NCBI RefSeq assembly: GCF_001989995.2
Contig: NZ_JAHGUP010000027.1
Location: 124,001-188,000 of the forward strand
Reading direction: 5' to 3'
Length of the DNA stretch: 64,000 nt
DNA from: Vibrio anguillarum
Lineage (GTDB): Bacteria; Pseudomonadota; Gammaproteobacteria; Enterobacterales; Vibrionaceae
In this document: piece by piece, positions 36,141 through 46,436 of the stretch
How positions within the stretch are numbered: position 1 is the first letter of the stretch
Layout: each line of letters opens with the position of its first letter
Translations under genes and position numbers: made by a program
The notes under the pieces: generated by a model
What the model saw: only the letters and a program-made list of their open reading frames with translations
Database searches by the model: none
Told to the model about the DNA's origin: nothing

Positions 36141-39100
36141 TTAATTGACTCGATTCAACAACGCGCGCAGTTTGAGTGGTTTTATTGGTTTGGGAATAAA
36201 GCTAAAGCCATTGGATTTAATCGCATCCATCATCTCTTCAGTGCGATCAGCGCTGATGATGACCCCTTCAAAGCTATCTCCAAGCCGCAAGCGACACTGC
36301 TGCAACACTTCTAAACCAGTGCGACCATTATCTAAGCGGTAATCCGACAAAATAACATCAGGCAACCAATTGTTTTCTAATGCTTTCAGGCTTTGCAGTA
36401 AGTCCGCTGCTACTTTGACATCACACCCCCACCTTGCGAGCAGGTCGTTCATGCCAACTAAAATATCAGCTTCGTTGTCCACACACAGTACGCGCAGATG
36501 ATTGAGATCAGATGGCATACCTTGTTCTATCGCCAGTGTCGGAGCCTGTTTGACAGCTTCAGCGCGCGTCAAAGAGAGCGAAAACACGCTGCCTTTTCCA
36601 TGCCAAGAGCGCATCGAAATTTCATGACCCAGCACATATGCAATGCCTTTTGAAATCGCTAAACCGAGCCCCAAACCTTGGTCAGAACGGACTTGACTAC
36701 CACGGTTAAACTCTTCGAAGATTTCTTGCTGCTTATCTTGCTCGATACCAATGCCATTATCCCAAACATCAATCCTGACCTGATCTCGCACTCGGCGTAC
36801 ACCCAGCACCACTTTACCTTTAGGGTTGTAGCGAAACGCGTTAGTGAGAAAGTTTTGTACCACGCGACGTAATAATTTAGGGTCAGACATCACATAGAGC
36901 GAGGATGGGATCACTTTAAAATCAATCCCTTGCTGCTTAGCTAAGGCGCTAAATTCAGCGTTAAGATTCGAAAATACATCATTAATAGCAAAGCTATGAG
37001 AATGCACATCGAGCTTGCCGGACTCTAAACGTGAAATATCCAGCAAATCACCAATCAGATCTTCAGCCGCGCCCAGAGCACTCTCTATATAACCCGCCAA
37101 CGTTTTCACTTCCGTCTCTTTGGCCACCTCCGAGAGCGAAGAGGCAAACAGGCGCGCAGCGTTCAACGGCTGCATTAAATCGTGGCTGACAGCGGCCAAA
37201 AAGCGCGATTTTGATTGCGATTCTTGGTCTGATTTTTGAGTTGCCGCCACCAAACGTTTATTAAGGGTTTCAAGCTCTAGGGTTCGTTGGTGCACGCGCT
37301 CTTCCAAGGTTTCATTGGCCTCTTTTAATGCCTGCTCCGCCTCGCGAAAAACGGTGATGTCGCTAAAGCTCATCACAAACCCGCCGCCAGGCATCGGGTT
37401 GCCTTGCACTTCAATAACTCGTCCATCAGGACGAATACGCGCCGAGGTATGTCTGGTTCCTTGCTCAAGGTGATACACCCGCCGCCGCACGTGATCCTCA
37501 GGGTCACCAGGGCCGCATAATCCGTGTTGCGCGTTGTGCCGTATCACATCCGCAATCGGCCGCCCCACTTGAATCAGCCCAGCGGGAAACTCAAACAGTT
37601 CGAGATAGCGTTGATTCCACGCCACCAGCCGTAACTTTTTATCGACCACGGTAATTCCTTGACCAATATGCTCAATGGCCCCTTGCAATAAGCCGCGACT
37701 AAAGTCGTACAGCTCGGATGCTTCATCAACAATGGTCGCCACTTCCTCAAGTTGCATGTTGCGCCCTTGCAGTGCGGAAGTGAGCACCAATTTGGCCGAA
37801 GAAGCACCAAACACCCCCGCTAGCACTCTTTCTGTATGACGGATTAAGGTAGATGGCGCTTGTTGGTTAGGCAGTAACGTCTCTCGCTGCTGGCTCCAAT
37901 ATTGGCGAAAGGCAGTGCGAACACGAGTGCGCCCCACAAAACGAGCGGCCAACATTTCAAGCTCAGCCACTGTCACGCGGCTTTGATACAAGCTGAGATT
38001 CTCACTCTCAGGCAGCGGCGTACCGACAAAAGAAGCCGATTGCAAACGCTCACTCAAACTCGGACGAGTCACCATAGAGACAACAACGTAGCAGAATGTG
38101 TTGAGTGCAACACTGAGCATCATGCCCCAATCTGAGTTTTTCAGCCCCATCTGCACCAACCAATCCGGCGGGGTGATCATCCATAACAGAACGTTACTTT
38201 GTGCATCGCCCGCCAACATCTCCGTTTGGCTCATTAAGGTTACTAGCCACACAGTAAAACCGACCGCCAATCCAACATAAACGCCTTTGCGGTTGCCTTC
38301 ACGCCAGTACATGCCACCAATCAATGAAGGGGCAAATTGGGTAATCGCCGCAAATGAGAGAAAACCGATCGCCGATAAAGAACCAATCGCATCCAACGCT
38401 TGATAAAAACCCCAAGCGCCAAGCAGCAGCAATAGAATCAACCCGCGACGGATGTTGAGCAACAACCCTGATAAATGACGGTAGTTGCGCTGAGTTAAGC
38501 GCATGCGGCGCAGCAGAAGCGGCATCACCAAATCATTAGAAACCATGATCGCCAATGCAATGGTCGAGACAATCACCATGCCGCTGGCCGCTGACGTGCC
38601 ACCTAAAAACGCCAGTAGCGCTATCTGCTCTGCGCCCACCGACATAGGCACGCTAAGCACATAAGTATCGGCGGGGCTGCCACTTAACAAACTTTGCCCA
38701 ACCCATGCAATAGGTAGAACAAATAATCCCATTAAAGTCAGGTAAAGAGGAAATAACCAGCGTGCCGTGTGTAGATCTTGCGCGCGTTCATTTTCTACCA
38801 CCATGGTATGAAACTGACGCGGTAAGCAGATGATCGCCATCATGGTTAATACGGTGTGGATCAACAGCGTTGGCCAGTTGGGCGCTTGATACGTCTGCTC
38901 GGCAATCGCACTTAGATCAACCGTTTCACGGCTTGAAGCCAGATAAATGATGAAACCGCCCACGGTTAAAAAAGCGACCAATTTAACAATCGATTCAAAC
39001 GCAATCGCCATCATCATGCCGCGGTGGTGCTCGGTGTTATCAATATGCCGTGTACCAAACAGCATGGTAAATAGCGCTAAAGCCGCGACCACAAACCACG

Positions 39101-39575
39101 AGACGTGATAATTCTGATAACCAAATTGCGTAGCGAGGTTGGGGGCGACAATCTCAAGCCCCATAGTGATGCCGCGCAGTTGCAAGGCGATGTAAGGTAA
39201 AATGCCCACCACGGCAATCAAAGTTACGGTTACCGCTAATCCTTGCGATTTTCCGTAGCGAGCAGCAATAAAATCGGCGATGGAGGTAATATGTTCGCGC
39301 TTCGCGATCAAAATCAGCCGCGCCAACATACGCCAGCCAAGGGTAAACACTAAAATAGGCGCAATGTAGATAGGCAGAAATGACCAAGGGTTGCTAGCCG
39401 CTTGACCCACAGTGCCGTAAAAAGTCCAAGAGGTGCAATAGACTGCGATCGATAAGCTGTAGATCCACGGTCGCCATTTCGCCAGCCATTGGCTTTGCCT
39501 ATCACCATACCAAGCGACGAGAAACAGCACGCCTAAGTAAGCGAGCGAAACGGGAACGACGATCCATCCTTGCAT
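36141..39575 (-). CDS. crbS: Transporter-fused hybrid histidine kinase, CrbS-like
   Basis: 1144-residue sensor combining a complete SSS-type transporter domain (about residues 1-500, 13 membrane segments) with a signalling tail: a connecting STAC-like region (about 540-630), a PAS domain (LLQGAIEHIGQGITVVDKKLRLVAWNQRYLELF, about 635-760), a coiled coil, HisKA with the phosphorylated His in AAVSHDLMQPLNAARL, an ATPase domain (DNGIGIEQD, GLGLGLAI) and a C-terminal receiver (VDNEAD, Asp in VILSDYRLDNG, FIPKPIKP). This matches CrbS, which senses or transports acetate-related solute and signals to CrbR in V. cholerae. AAGGATATCAA precedes the ATG. Own transcript, since a terminator separates it from the upstream MFS gene. 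Confidence 0.85.
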   Translation of the reverse strand: MQGWIVVPVSLAYLGVLFLVAWYGDRQSQWLAKWRPWIYSLSIAVYCTSWTFYGTVGQAASNPWSFLPIYIAPILVFTLGWRMLARLILIAKREHITSIADFIAARYGKSQGLAVTVTLIAVVGILPYIALQLRGITMGLEIVAPNLATQFGYQNYHVSWFVVAALALFTMLFGTRHIDNTEHHRGMMMAIAFESIVKLVAFLTVGGFIIYLASSRETVDLSAIAEQTYQAPNWPTLLIHTVLTMMAIICLPRQFHTMVVENERAQDLHTARWLFPLYLTLMGLFVLPIAWVGQSLLSGSPADTYVLSVPMSVGAEQIALLAFLGGTSAASGMVIVSTIALAIMVSNDLVMPLLLRRMRLTQRNYRHLSGLLLNIRRGLILLLLLGAWGFYQALDAIGSLSAIGFLSFAAITQFAPSLIGGMYWREGNRKGVYVGLAVGFTVWLVTLMSQTEMLAGDAQSNVLLWMITPPDWLVQMGLKNSDWGMMLSVALNTFCYVVVSMVTRPSLSERLQSASFVGTPLPESENLSLYQSRVTVAELEMLAARFVGRTRVRTAFRQYWSQQRETLLPNQQAPSTLIRHTERVLAGVFGASSAKLVLTSALQGRNMQLEEVATIVDEASELYDFSRGLLQGAIEHIGQGITVVDKKLRLVAWNQRYLELFEFPAGLIQVGRPIADVIRHNAQHGLCGPGDPEDHVRRRVYHLEQGTRHTSARIRPDGRVIEVQGNPMPGGGFVMSFSDITVFREAEQALKEANETLEERVHQRTLELETLNKRLVAATQKSDQESQSKSRFLAAVSHDLMQPLNAARLFASSLSEVAKETEVKTLAGYIESALGAAEDLIGDLLDISRLESGKLDVHSHSFAINDVFSNLNAEFSALAKQQGIDFKVIPSSLYVMSDPKLLRRVVQNFLTNAFRYNPKGKVVLGVRRVRDQVRIDVWDNGIGIEQDKQQEIFEEFNRGSQVRSDQGLGLGLAISKGIAYVLGHEISMRSWHGKGSVFSLSLTRAEAVKQAPTLAIEQGMPSDLNHLRVLCVDNEADILVGMNDLLARWGCDVKVAADLLQSLKALENNWLPDVILSDYRLDNGRTGLEVLQQCRLRLGDSFEGVIISADRTEEMMDAIKSNGFSFIPKPIKPLKLRALLNRVN

Positions 39576-39593
39576 TTGATATCCTTATCGGTT

Positions 39594-39621
39594 CAAAAAA
39601 GCCTCTTCAAAGAAGAGGCTT
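39594..39621 (-). terminator. MFS gene terminator
   Basis: 9-bp stem AAGCCTCTT / AAGAGGCTT around CAAAG. On the minus strand it is followed by a T-run (the A-run at 39595-39600). It lies 40 bases after the MFS stop and just before the crbS start, so it insulates crbS. Confidence 0.9.
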
Positions 39622-39661
39622 CATTTAACTAAGGATAATTTTTAATCTCAATCAGTTAAGG

Positions 39662-40852
39662 TTAATTCTGTGCTTCAGGCGTAGCTTTCATTACCTCAAT
39701 ACCTGACACGTTAGATGAGGTCGGTTCGACTTTGATCAATAGCGCTAAGATACCCATTGCCGCCATCGCCCAAAATACATTCGCGCCCCAGCGTTCATAA
39801 CCCCAGCCACTCAAGGTAGTCATCAACGCAATAAATGCCCCAAGTGGAATGGCGTTATACAGCGCTTGCATAGCCACCATTTTGCTTTGCGGTGCGTGCT
39901 GAATGTATTGAATCGCCGCTATATGCGCCATCGCAAACGTCACCCCATGCAGCAGTTGAATCGTCCCCAACGCAAGCAGCGCGGTGGTCGATGCCATAAG
40001 CCCCCAGCGCACCACAACCCCGATCGACGCGGCAACAAATAGTGTGCGTAGTGACCACCCTGAAAAAAGGCGTTTGCTGAGCGCAAATACCGCGACTTCA
40101 GCGGCAACCCCAAGGCTCCATAAATAACCGATTAGCTCTTCCGAATGCCCCGCCGCTTTCCAGTGAATCGAACTAAAACTGTAATACGCCGCGTGACTGC
40201 CCTGTATTAGCGCCGCTAAAATCAAGAATTTTATCACTGGCCATTCACGCAATAACTGCGTCAGTTTCGGCCGGACGGCATGTGCATCACCAACCGTCAC
40301 GGGCATTGGGTTGGGATTGCGCAAGCTAATCAATAGCGAAACAAACACCCCAGCCAAGGCGGTGTAGAGGATCATGTCAGAGCCATAACGTGCCACAAGT
40401 ACGCCAACCACGGTAGAACCAGCGATAAAAGCCACCGACCCCCATAAGCGGGTGCGACCATAATCGAGCATTTTTAAGCGTGCATAATAGTTAGCCATCG
40501 CATCAGATAGCGGCACCACGGGGCCACAGCAAAGGTTAAACAACACAGTAGCTAATGCCATCAGCCAGAAACTGCCGCCCGTAAAAAAGTGAAAACCAAT
40601 AAATAAAAACGCCGCCAAACTTAACCAACGCAGTGCTGGTAGAAGAAGCTCGGCCTTATGGATACGCGGCGTAATCACAAAGTTAGCGACGCAACGCGTG
40701 GCAAAGCCCATACCGATTAATACGCCAATATCGGTTGCAGACACACCTTGGGTTTCAAACCACAGCGCCCAAAATGGCAAGTAAACGCCATACGCAAAGA
40801 AGAAACCAACAAAGTACTGCGATATCCAACCATATGGAGAGGGGTTAAGCAT
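39662..40852 (-). CDS. MFS permease of the phenylpropionate (HcaT/PPP) family
   Basis: Inner-membrane carrier of 396 residues with about 12 hydrophobic segments. The start MLNPSPYGWISQYFVGFFFAYGVYLPFW, ATRCVANFVITPRIHK and LLHGVTFAMAHIAAIQYIQ are typical of the 3-phenylpropionic acid transporter family. Substrate unknown in Vibrio; the family is often annotated as HcaT-like without evidence. AGGAT precedes the ATG. Its promoter region faces the CBS/DUF294 gene, which is divergent. Confidence 0.82.
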   Translation of the reverse strand: MLNPSPYGWISQYFVGFFFAYGVYLPFWALWFETQGVSATDIGVLIGMGFATRCVANFVITPRIHKAELLLPALRWLSLAAFLFIGFHFFTGGSFWLMALATVLFNLCCGPVVPLSDAMANYYARLKMLDYGRTRLWGSVAFIAGSTVVGVLVARYGSDMILYTALAGVFVSLLISLRNPNPMPVTVGDAHAVRPKLTQLLREWPVIKFLILAALIQGSHAAYYSFSSIHWKAAGHSEELIGYLWSLGVAAEVAVFALSKRLFSGWSLRTLFVAASIGVVVRWGLMASTTALLALGTIQLLHGVTFAMAHIAAIQYIQHAPQSKMVAMQALYNAIPLGAFIALMTTLSGWGYERWGANVFWAMAAMGILALLIKVEPTSSNVSGIEVMKATPEAQN

Positions 40853-41054
40853 GATTCATCCTGAACAAAACGAGGGAGAGAAAACGGCGGTATTATGCAG
40901 GCAGTTTAAGATTCTAAAAAGGGAAGTTTACTGATAAATCTGTTTCCTTATTCACAACCTTGCGGGTCATATCACTCATTAGACCAAAGTCGTCTGGAGG
41001 TAGTGGCGATTTTTGTCACACTTAGATAGGAATTTCTTCTGAGTGACGATCGTT

Positions 41055-42881
41055 ATGCCTGACAAATTCAACATGCAGTCACCGCCCTTTGACCGCTTAA
41101 CACCGCCGCAGCAACAGCGACTTCGCTCATCCTTGGATGTGGCGTATTTTCGTAGCAACGATCTGCTGCAGGCCAGTGGTAAAGCCAGCCTGTATCTGCA
41201 CGTACTGATCAAAGGTGCGGTCGAAGAACGCTCGCCAGATGGCAAAGAGATTTTTGCTCACTACGCCAACGATGACATGTTTGATGTACGCGCACTGTTT
41301 GAAGAAAAAGCCAAGCATCAGTACGTGGCGCTGGAAGATACCTTAAGCTATCTGCTGCCGAAAGCCGTCTTTCTCGAACTGTATAATGACAACGGTCAGT
41401 TCGCCGCCTACTTCGACAATAACCTCGCCAAACGCCAGGCTCTGCTTGATGTGGCGCATCAGCAGAAGAATTTAGCCGAATTTATTTTAACTAAGGTTGA
41501 TGACTCGATTTACCATCCACCGATGATTTTAAGCCCAGATCAACCGCTCAACCAAGTAACCCAGCAATTACGCGATAACGGAGTTGATGCGGCCTTAGTT
41601 CGTCTTGCCGAGCATGATCAACGCTTAATCGAAAACCCCAGCGCGCACCCTTATGCTATCGTCACGCGCACCAATATGCTGCATTCCGTTATGCTCGATA
41701 ACCACCCGCTCGATACCCCTGTTGGGGAAATAGCTACCTTTCCTGTGCTGCACATCAACGATGGCGATTTTCTGTTTAATGCGATGATCGCCATGACGCG
41801 CAACCGCATAAAACGGGTGATGGTGTGTGATGGCCATCAAGCCGTTGGCATGCTGGACATGACACAAATTCTCAGTGCTTTCTCCACTCATTCTCACGTG
41901 CTGACGTTAAGTATTGCTCGCGCTAACTGCGTAGAAGAGTTAGCTCTCGCCTCCAACAAACAGCGGCAACTGGTTGAAAGCCTAATCAACAATGGCATTC
42001 GCACTCGTTTTATTATGGAGCTGATTTCAGCAGTCAATGAACAGATCATCGAAAAAGCCTTTCATTTGGTTGTGCCACCCGCGCTGCATGATCACTGCTG
42101 CTTGATCGTACTCGGCTCCGAAGGCCGTGGAGAGCAGATCCTCAAAACCGACCAAGATAACGCGCTGATCATCAAAGATGGCTTGCAGTGGCATCAAATG
42201 GGGGTGGTCATGGACACGCTCACCCACACCTTACAGCAGCTCGGCTATCCGCTTTGTCCAGGCAATGTGATGGTCAATAATCCCAAATGGGTTAAAAGCC
42301 AAACTGAGTGGAAAACCACGCTTAGCCAATGGGTGAAAGCGGCCAAACCCGAGCAAGTGATGGATATTGCGATCATGGCCGACGCACACGCCGTCGCGGG
42401 CAACAAACACTTATTGGCCCCTATTAAACAGCACTTGAGCCATTTAATGGCCGACCAAGAATTGATTTTGATGGAGTTTACTCGCCCCGCGCTGAGTTTT
42501 TCTGTGCCACTCACGCTGTTTGGCACCGTAAAACACTCCAAATCTGGCTTAGATATTAAACAAGGTGGCATTTTCCCGATTGTGCATGGCATTCGCGCCC
42601 TAAGCCTTGAACATCAAGTTCAACAAAACAACACCTTTGAACGCATCGAGGCGCTAGTAGAGCAACGGGTTTTGGAAAAAGAAACCGCCGATAATCTCAG
42701 TGAAGCGCTCAAACAGTTCTTTAAATTGCGCTTAGCTCAGCAACTGAGCAATCAACACAGCACCAATAAACTCGATTTAAAACAGCTCGACCGAACCGAG
42801 CGTGACCTGCTCAGGCACAGTTTACACGTGGTGAAAAAATTCAAGCAGTGGCTTGGCTATCACTATCAAATTCGCGAATAG
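41055..42881 (+). CDS. cNMP-binding-like / CBS / DUF294 nucleotidyltransferase protein
   Basis: 609 residues from the ATG at 41055 (a GTG at 41043 is an alternative; both have weak ribosome-binding sites). Domain order: cyclic-nucleotide-binding-like beta barrel (about 15-130), paired CBS domains (about 155-290), a DUF294 nucleotidyltransferase with the GSEGRGEQILKTDQDNALI motif (about 350-375), and the DUF294 C-terminal helical domain. This layout is typical of signal-transduction proteins next to acs in gammaproteobacteria. The nucleotidyltransferase motif resembles GlnD-type uridylyltransferases, but no target is known. Closely followed by the exonuclease gene (13 bases), which suggests an operon towards acs. 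Confidence 0.8.
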   Translation: MPDKFNMQSPPFDRLTPPQQQRLRSSLDVAYFRSNDLLQASGKASLYLHVLIKGAVEERSPDGKEIFAHYANDDMFDVRALFEEKAKHQYVALEDTLSYLLPKAVFLELYNDNGQFAAYFDNNLAKRQALLDVAHQQKNLAEFILTKVDDSIYHPPMILSPDQPLNQVTQQLRDNGVDAALVRLAEHDQRLIENPSAHPYAIVTRTNMLHSVMLDNHPLDTPVGEIATFPVLHINDGDFLFNAMIAMTRNRIKRVMVCDGHQAVGMLDMTQILSAFSTHSHVLTLSIARANCVEELALASNKQRQLVESLINNGIRTRFIMELISAVNEQIIEKAFHLVVPPALHDHCCLIVLGSEGRGEQILKTDQDNALIIKDGLQWHQMGVVMDTLTHTLQQLGYPLCPGNVMVNNPKWVKSQTEWKTTLSQWVKAAKPEQVMDIAIMADAHAVAGNKHLLAPIKQHLSHLMADQELILMEFTRPALSFSVPLTLFGTVKHSKSGLDIKQGGIFPIVHGIRALSLEHQVQQNNTFERIEALVEQRVLEKETADNLSEALKQFFKLRLAQQLSNQHSTNKLDLKQLDRTERDLLRHSLHVVKKFKQWLGYHYQIRE

Positions 42882-42894
42882 TGGAGGCGAACAA

Positions 42895-43527
42895 TTGAAT
42901 TGGTTTACACGCCATTATTGGTTTCACAAGCTGAAAGACTCGCCTTATCAGCCGTTGTTTGCGACGCCGATGCAAGGGGAATATGTGTCGCTCGATTGCG
43001 AAACCACCAGCCTTGACCCGAATCGCGCCGAGTTAGTGACGATTGCCGCCACCAAAATTATCGACAACCGTATTTTAACCAGCCAGCCATTTGAAGTGCG
43101 TTTGAGCGCGCCACAATCGCTCGACTCGGGTTCAGTCAAAATCCACAAAATTCGCCATCAAGATCTGGTCGATGGCATCGACGAGCAAGAGGCCATCACT
43201 CACCTATTAGACTTTATCGGCAACCGACCTTTAGTGGGCTATCACATTCGTTATGACAAAAAAATCCTCGACCTCGCTTGCCGACGACATTTAGGCTTTC
43301 CACTGCCCAATGCTCTCATCGAAGTAAGTCAGATCTATCATGATCAGTTAGAGAGAATGCTGCCGAACGCGTACATCGACCTCAGCTTAGAGGCGATTTG
43401 TCGCCATCTCGACTTGCCGATGCAGGATAAACACGACGCGCTGCAAGATGCCATCGCCGCGGCATTAGTGTTTGTGCGCTTGACCAAAGGTGATCTGCCT
43501 CCCTTTGTTGCACCTTACTCGCGCTAG
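42895..43527 (+). CDS. DnaQ-like 3'-5' exonuclease (DEDDh family)
   Basis: 210-residue predicted exonuclease related to the epsilon subunit of DNA polymerase III. Motifs: ExoI YVSLDCETTSLDPNRAEL, ExoII GYHIRYDKKILD, and ExoIII HDALQDAIAAALVF, with the catalytic D, E, D, H, D set present. The start is a TTG at 42895 supported by GTGGAGG 7 bases upstream; an earlier in-frame TTG at 42853 lies inside the previous gene. It follows the CBS/DUF294 gene closely, as in other bacteria where the pair precedes acs. Substrate unknown. Confidence 0.82.
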   Translation: MNWFTRHYWFHKLKDSPYQPLFATPMQGEYVSLDCETTSLDPNRAELVTIAATKIIDNRILTSQPFEVRLSAPQSLDSGSVKIHKIRHQDLVDGIDEQEAITHLLDFIGNRPLVGYHIRYDKKILDLACRRHLGFPLPNALIEVSQIYHDQLERMLPNAYIDLSLEAICRHLDLPMQDKHDALQDAIAAALVFVRLTKGDLPPFVAPYSR

Positions 43528-43576
43528 CACTTACCCCACACTCATCCTAAAGTCTAATTGTAGAAAATCGCACTCT

Positions 43577-43611
43577 GACTGACAGTTACCCACATACAGA
43601 TTTTCCTTTCA
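43577..43611 (+). promoter_or_regulatory. Candidate shared acetate-regulon promoter block (acs copy)
   Basis: GACTGACAGTTACCCACATA then CCTTTCA, ending 57 bases before the acs start. Compare the block at 33967-33998 before the symporter genes. It lies in the 141-base gap after the exonuclease gene, where an acs promoter is expected. Confidence 0.3.
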
Positions 43612-43668
43612 GCGCAATTTGATCGCCAATCAACAGGGAAATTGTTCAAATTCACAAGGAGAAAAGCA

Positions 43669-45618
43669 ATGAGTGAAGCCCACGTTTATCCGGTAAAAGA
43701 GAACATTAAAGCCAAAACACATGCGGATAATGACACTTACCTAGCGATGTACCAACAATCAGTGACCGACCCAGAAGGCTTCTGGAGTGAACACGGCAAG
43801 ATTGTGGATTGGATTAAGCCTTTCACTCAAGTGAAACAAACCTCGTTTGATACTGGCCATGTAGATATTCGCTGGTTTGAAGATGGCACATTAAACGTCT
43901 CCGCCAACTGCATCGATCGCCACCTTGCCACTCGTGGTGATGAAGTGGCGATTATCTGGGAAGGTGACGATCCGGCTGACGATAAAACCCTCACCTTTAA
44001 AGAACTCCATCAACAAGTGTGTCGCTTTTCTAATGTGTTAAAAGATCAAGGAGTACGCAAAGGAGATGTGGTCTGTCTTTACATGCCAATGGTGCCAGAA
44101 GCAGCCGTTGCGATGCTCGCTTGTACTCGAATAGGCGCAGTGCATACTGTGGTGTTTGGTGGCTTTTCACCGGAAGCCCTTTCCGGTCGCATCATTGATT
44201 CCGATTCCAAAATAGTCATCACTGCCGACGAAGGTGTGCGTGGCGGTCGCGCTGTGCCCTTGAAGAAAAACGTCGATGAAGCCTTGACTCACCCTGAAGT
44301 GAAAAACATCAGCAAAGTGATCGTCTTTAAACGCACTGGTGGCCAAATTGACTGGCACGAACATCGTGATGTGTGGTGGCATGAAGCAACCGCAAAAGCT
44401 TCCGACCACTGCCCAGCCGAAGCCATGAAAGCGGAAGATCCCCTCTTCATTCTCTATACCTCTGGTTCAACGGGTAAACCCAAAGGTGTGCTACACACAA
44501 CCGGTGGCTACCTTGTTTACGCGGCGATGACCTTCAAATATGTGTTTGACTATCAGCCGGGCGAAGTGTTTTGGTGTACCGCCGATGTGGGCTGGATCAC
44601 TGGCCACACCTACTTGGTTTACGGTCCTTTGGCCAATGGTGCAAAAACCGTTCTGTTTGAAGGGGTTCCCAACTACCCAGATACCAACCGCATGAGTCAA
44701 GTGGTGGATAAACACCAAGTCAACATTCTTTACACTGCGCCGACCGCTATTCGCGCCTTGATGGCGAAAGGCAATGAAGCCGTCAAAGAGACGTCACGCA
44801 CCAGTTTGCGCATTATGGGTTCGGTGGGAGAACCGATTAACCCAGAAGCGTGGGAGTGGTACTACAAAACCATCGGTAACGAAAAATCACCGATTGTCGA
44901 TACATGGTGGCAAACCGAAACGGGTGGCATTTTAATTACGCCACTGCCGGGCGCGACGGCACTTAAACCGGGTTCGGCCACACGACCATTCTTTGGCGTG
45001 CAACCTGCCTTGGTTGATAACATGGGCACCATCATTGAAGGAGCTGCCGAAGGTAACTTGGTTATTTTAGATTCATGGCCGGGCCAAATGCGCACCGTTT
45101 ATGGCGATCATGACCGTTTTGAACAAACCTATTTCTCAACCTTCAAAGGCATGTATTTCACCAGCGATGGCGCACGCCGTGATGAGGATGGCTACTACTG
45201 GATAACGGGCCGTGTGGATGACGTGTTAAACGTTTCTGGCCACCGTATGGGCACTGCGGAAATTGAATCAGCTTTGGTTGCTTTTGATAAAATTGCAGAA
45301 GCGGCAATTGTCGGCGTGCCACACGATATTAAAGGCCAAGCCATTTATGCTTACATCACCTTAAATGATGGCGTCTACCCCAGTGCCGAGTTGCACAAAG
45401 AGGTCAAAGATTGGGTACGAAAAGAGATTGGCCCAATTGCAACGCCCGATGTACTGCACTGGACCGATTCACTGCCCAAAACCCGTTCTGGCAAAATCAT
45501 GCGTCGTATTTTGCGTAAAATCGCCACCGGCGACACAAGCAACTTGGGCGATACCTCGACACTGGCCGATCCTAGCGTAGTGGATAAATTGATCGCCGAA
45601 AAAGCAGAATTGTCTTAA
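43669..45618 (+). CDS. acs: Acetyl-CoA synthetase
   Basis: AMP-forming activation of acetate to acetyl-CoA, the high-affinity acetate scavenging route. 649 residues (E. coli 652): ATP/AMP motif [15 protein letters not shown] near 266, the acetate/CoA region [23 protein letters not shown], and the C-terminal [15 protein letters not shown] with the acetylatable Lys near residue 610. The ATG at 43669 is preceded by AAGGAGA; nine upstream codons in frame are leader. Regulation by the CrbSR pair is known in V. cholerae and is inferred here. Followed by a good terminator. Confidence 0.97.
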   Translation: MSEAHVYPVKENIKAKTHADNDTYLAMYQQSVTDPEGFWSEHGKIVDWIKPFTQVKQTSFDTGHVDIRWFEDGTLNVSANCIDRHLATRGDEVAIIWEGDDPADDKTLTFKELHQQVCRFSNVLKDQGVRKGDVVCLYMPMVPEAAVAMLACTRIGAVHTVVFGGFSPEALSGRIIDSDSKIVITADEGVRGGRAVPLKKNVDEALTHPEVKNISKVIVFKRTGGQIDWHEHRDVWWHEATAKASDHCPAEAMKAEDPLFILYTSGSTGKPKGVLHTTGGYLVYAAMTFKYVFDYQPGEVFWCTADVGWITGHTYLVYGPLANGAKTVLFEGVPNYPDTNRMSQVVDKHQVNILYTAPTAIRALMAKGNEAVKETSRTSLRIMGSVGEPINPEAWEWYYKTIGNEKSPIVDTWWQTETGGILITPLPGATALKPGSATRPFFGVQPALVDNMGTIIEGAAEGNLVILDSWPGQMRTVYGDHDRFEQTYFSTFKGMYFTSDGARRDEDGYYWITGRVDDVLNVSGHRMGTAEIESALVAFDKIAEAAIVGVPHDIKGQAIYAYITLNDGVYPSAELHKEVKDWVRKEIGPIATPDVLHWTDSLPKTRSGKIMRRILRKIATGDTSNLGDTSTLADPSVVDKLIAEKAELS

Positions 45619-45657
45619 CGCTAACGATTCTACCTGCCGCGAGGCATTGAGATGATT

Positions 45658-45685
45658 AAGCCGTCACACTTGTGGCGGCTTTTTC
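45658..45685 (+). terminator. acs terminator
   Basis: Stem AAGCCGTCAC / GTGGCGGCTT (one G-T pair) with an ACTT loop, followed by a run of T, 40 bases beyond the acs stop. The remaining 218 bases to aroQ hold no gene. Confidence 0.9.
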
Positions 45686-45903
45686 TTTCCCTCTCAGTTC
45701 TTCTCATTCTGTTAACTCGGTTGCAGAATTAAATGAGTAAACTATCTGATAAGACCAGTAAATTGCTGCCATTTGCGCTGAATTAGCTATAATCTTGGGC
45801 AATTTCTTAAATTCAGGGAATTTTTGACGAAAAATTCACTCTGACCTAAGAATAATATGGGAATATTAATATTCGTTTCACGATATAGGGAGATGTCGAC
45901 ACA

Positions 45904-46353
45904 ATGACTGCTAAATCTCGCATTCTGGTCTTAAATGGGCCAAATCTTAACCTGTTAGGGCTACGTGAACCTGCACATTATGGTTCTGACACCTTAGCGC
46001 ACATTGTCGAGACATTACGCGAACAAGCGCAAAAAGCAGATATTGAGTTAGAACATCTTCAATCGAACCGCGAATATGAGCTGATCGAAGCCATCCATGC
46101 CGCTTACGGCAAGGTCGACTTCATCATCATTAATCCCGCCGCATTGACGCACACCAGTGTGGCACTGCGCGATGCGTTATTGGGTGTCGCCATCCCATTT
46201 ATTGAAGTGCATCTATCCAACGTTCACGCACGTGAACCTTTTCGCCATCACTCCTATCTGTCGGATAAGGCGCAAGGGGTGATTTGCGGGTTAGGTGCAC
46301 AAGGTTATGAATTTGCTCTTGCAGCTGCCATAAAAGCGCTACAGGCAAAATAA
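45904..46353 (+). CDS. aroQ: 3-dehydroquinate dehydratase, type II
   Basis: Third step of the shikimate pathway. 149 residues with the flavodoxin-like type II fold: [21 protein letters not shown] (catalytic Tyr in the flexible loop), [31 protein letters not shown] and the catalytic His in [15 protein letters not shown]. Found 83 bases before accB, the usual aroQ-accB-accC order, and probably partly co-transcribed with it. Confidence 0.95.
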   Translation: MTAKSRILVLNGPNLNLLGLREPAHYGSDTLAHIVETLREQAQKADIELEHLQSNREYELIEAIHAAYGKVDFIIINPAALTHTSVALRDALLGVAIPFIEVHLSNVHAREPFRHHSYLSDKAQGVICGLGAQGYEFALAAAIKALQAK

Positions 46354-46436
46354 CCCACAGACGATCAACGATAAACAAACACTCTACGGCCCAACCTTAA
46401 GGGCTGACGTATTCACAAGATAAAGAGAAAGAAAAG

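Noticed and set aside
42853..42894. Earlier TTG start for the DnaQ-like exonuclease
   Set aside because: It lies in the preceding gene; the TTG at 42895 has a GTGGAGG ribosome-binding site.
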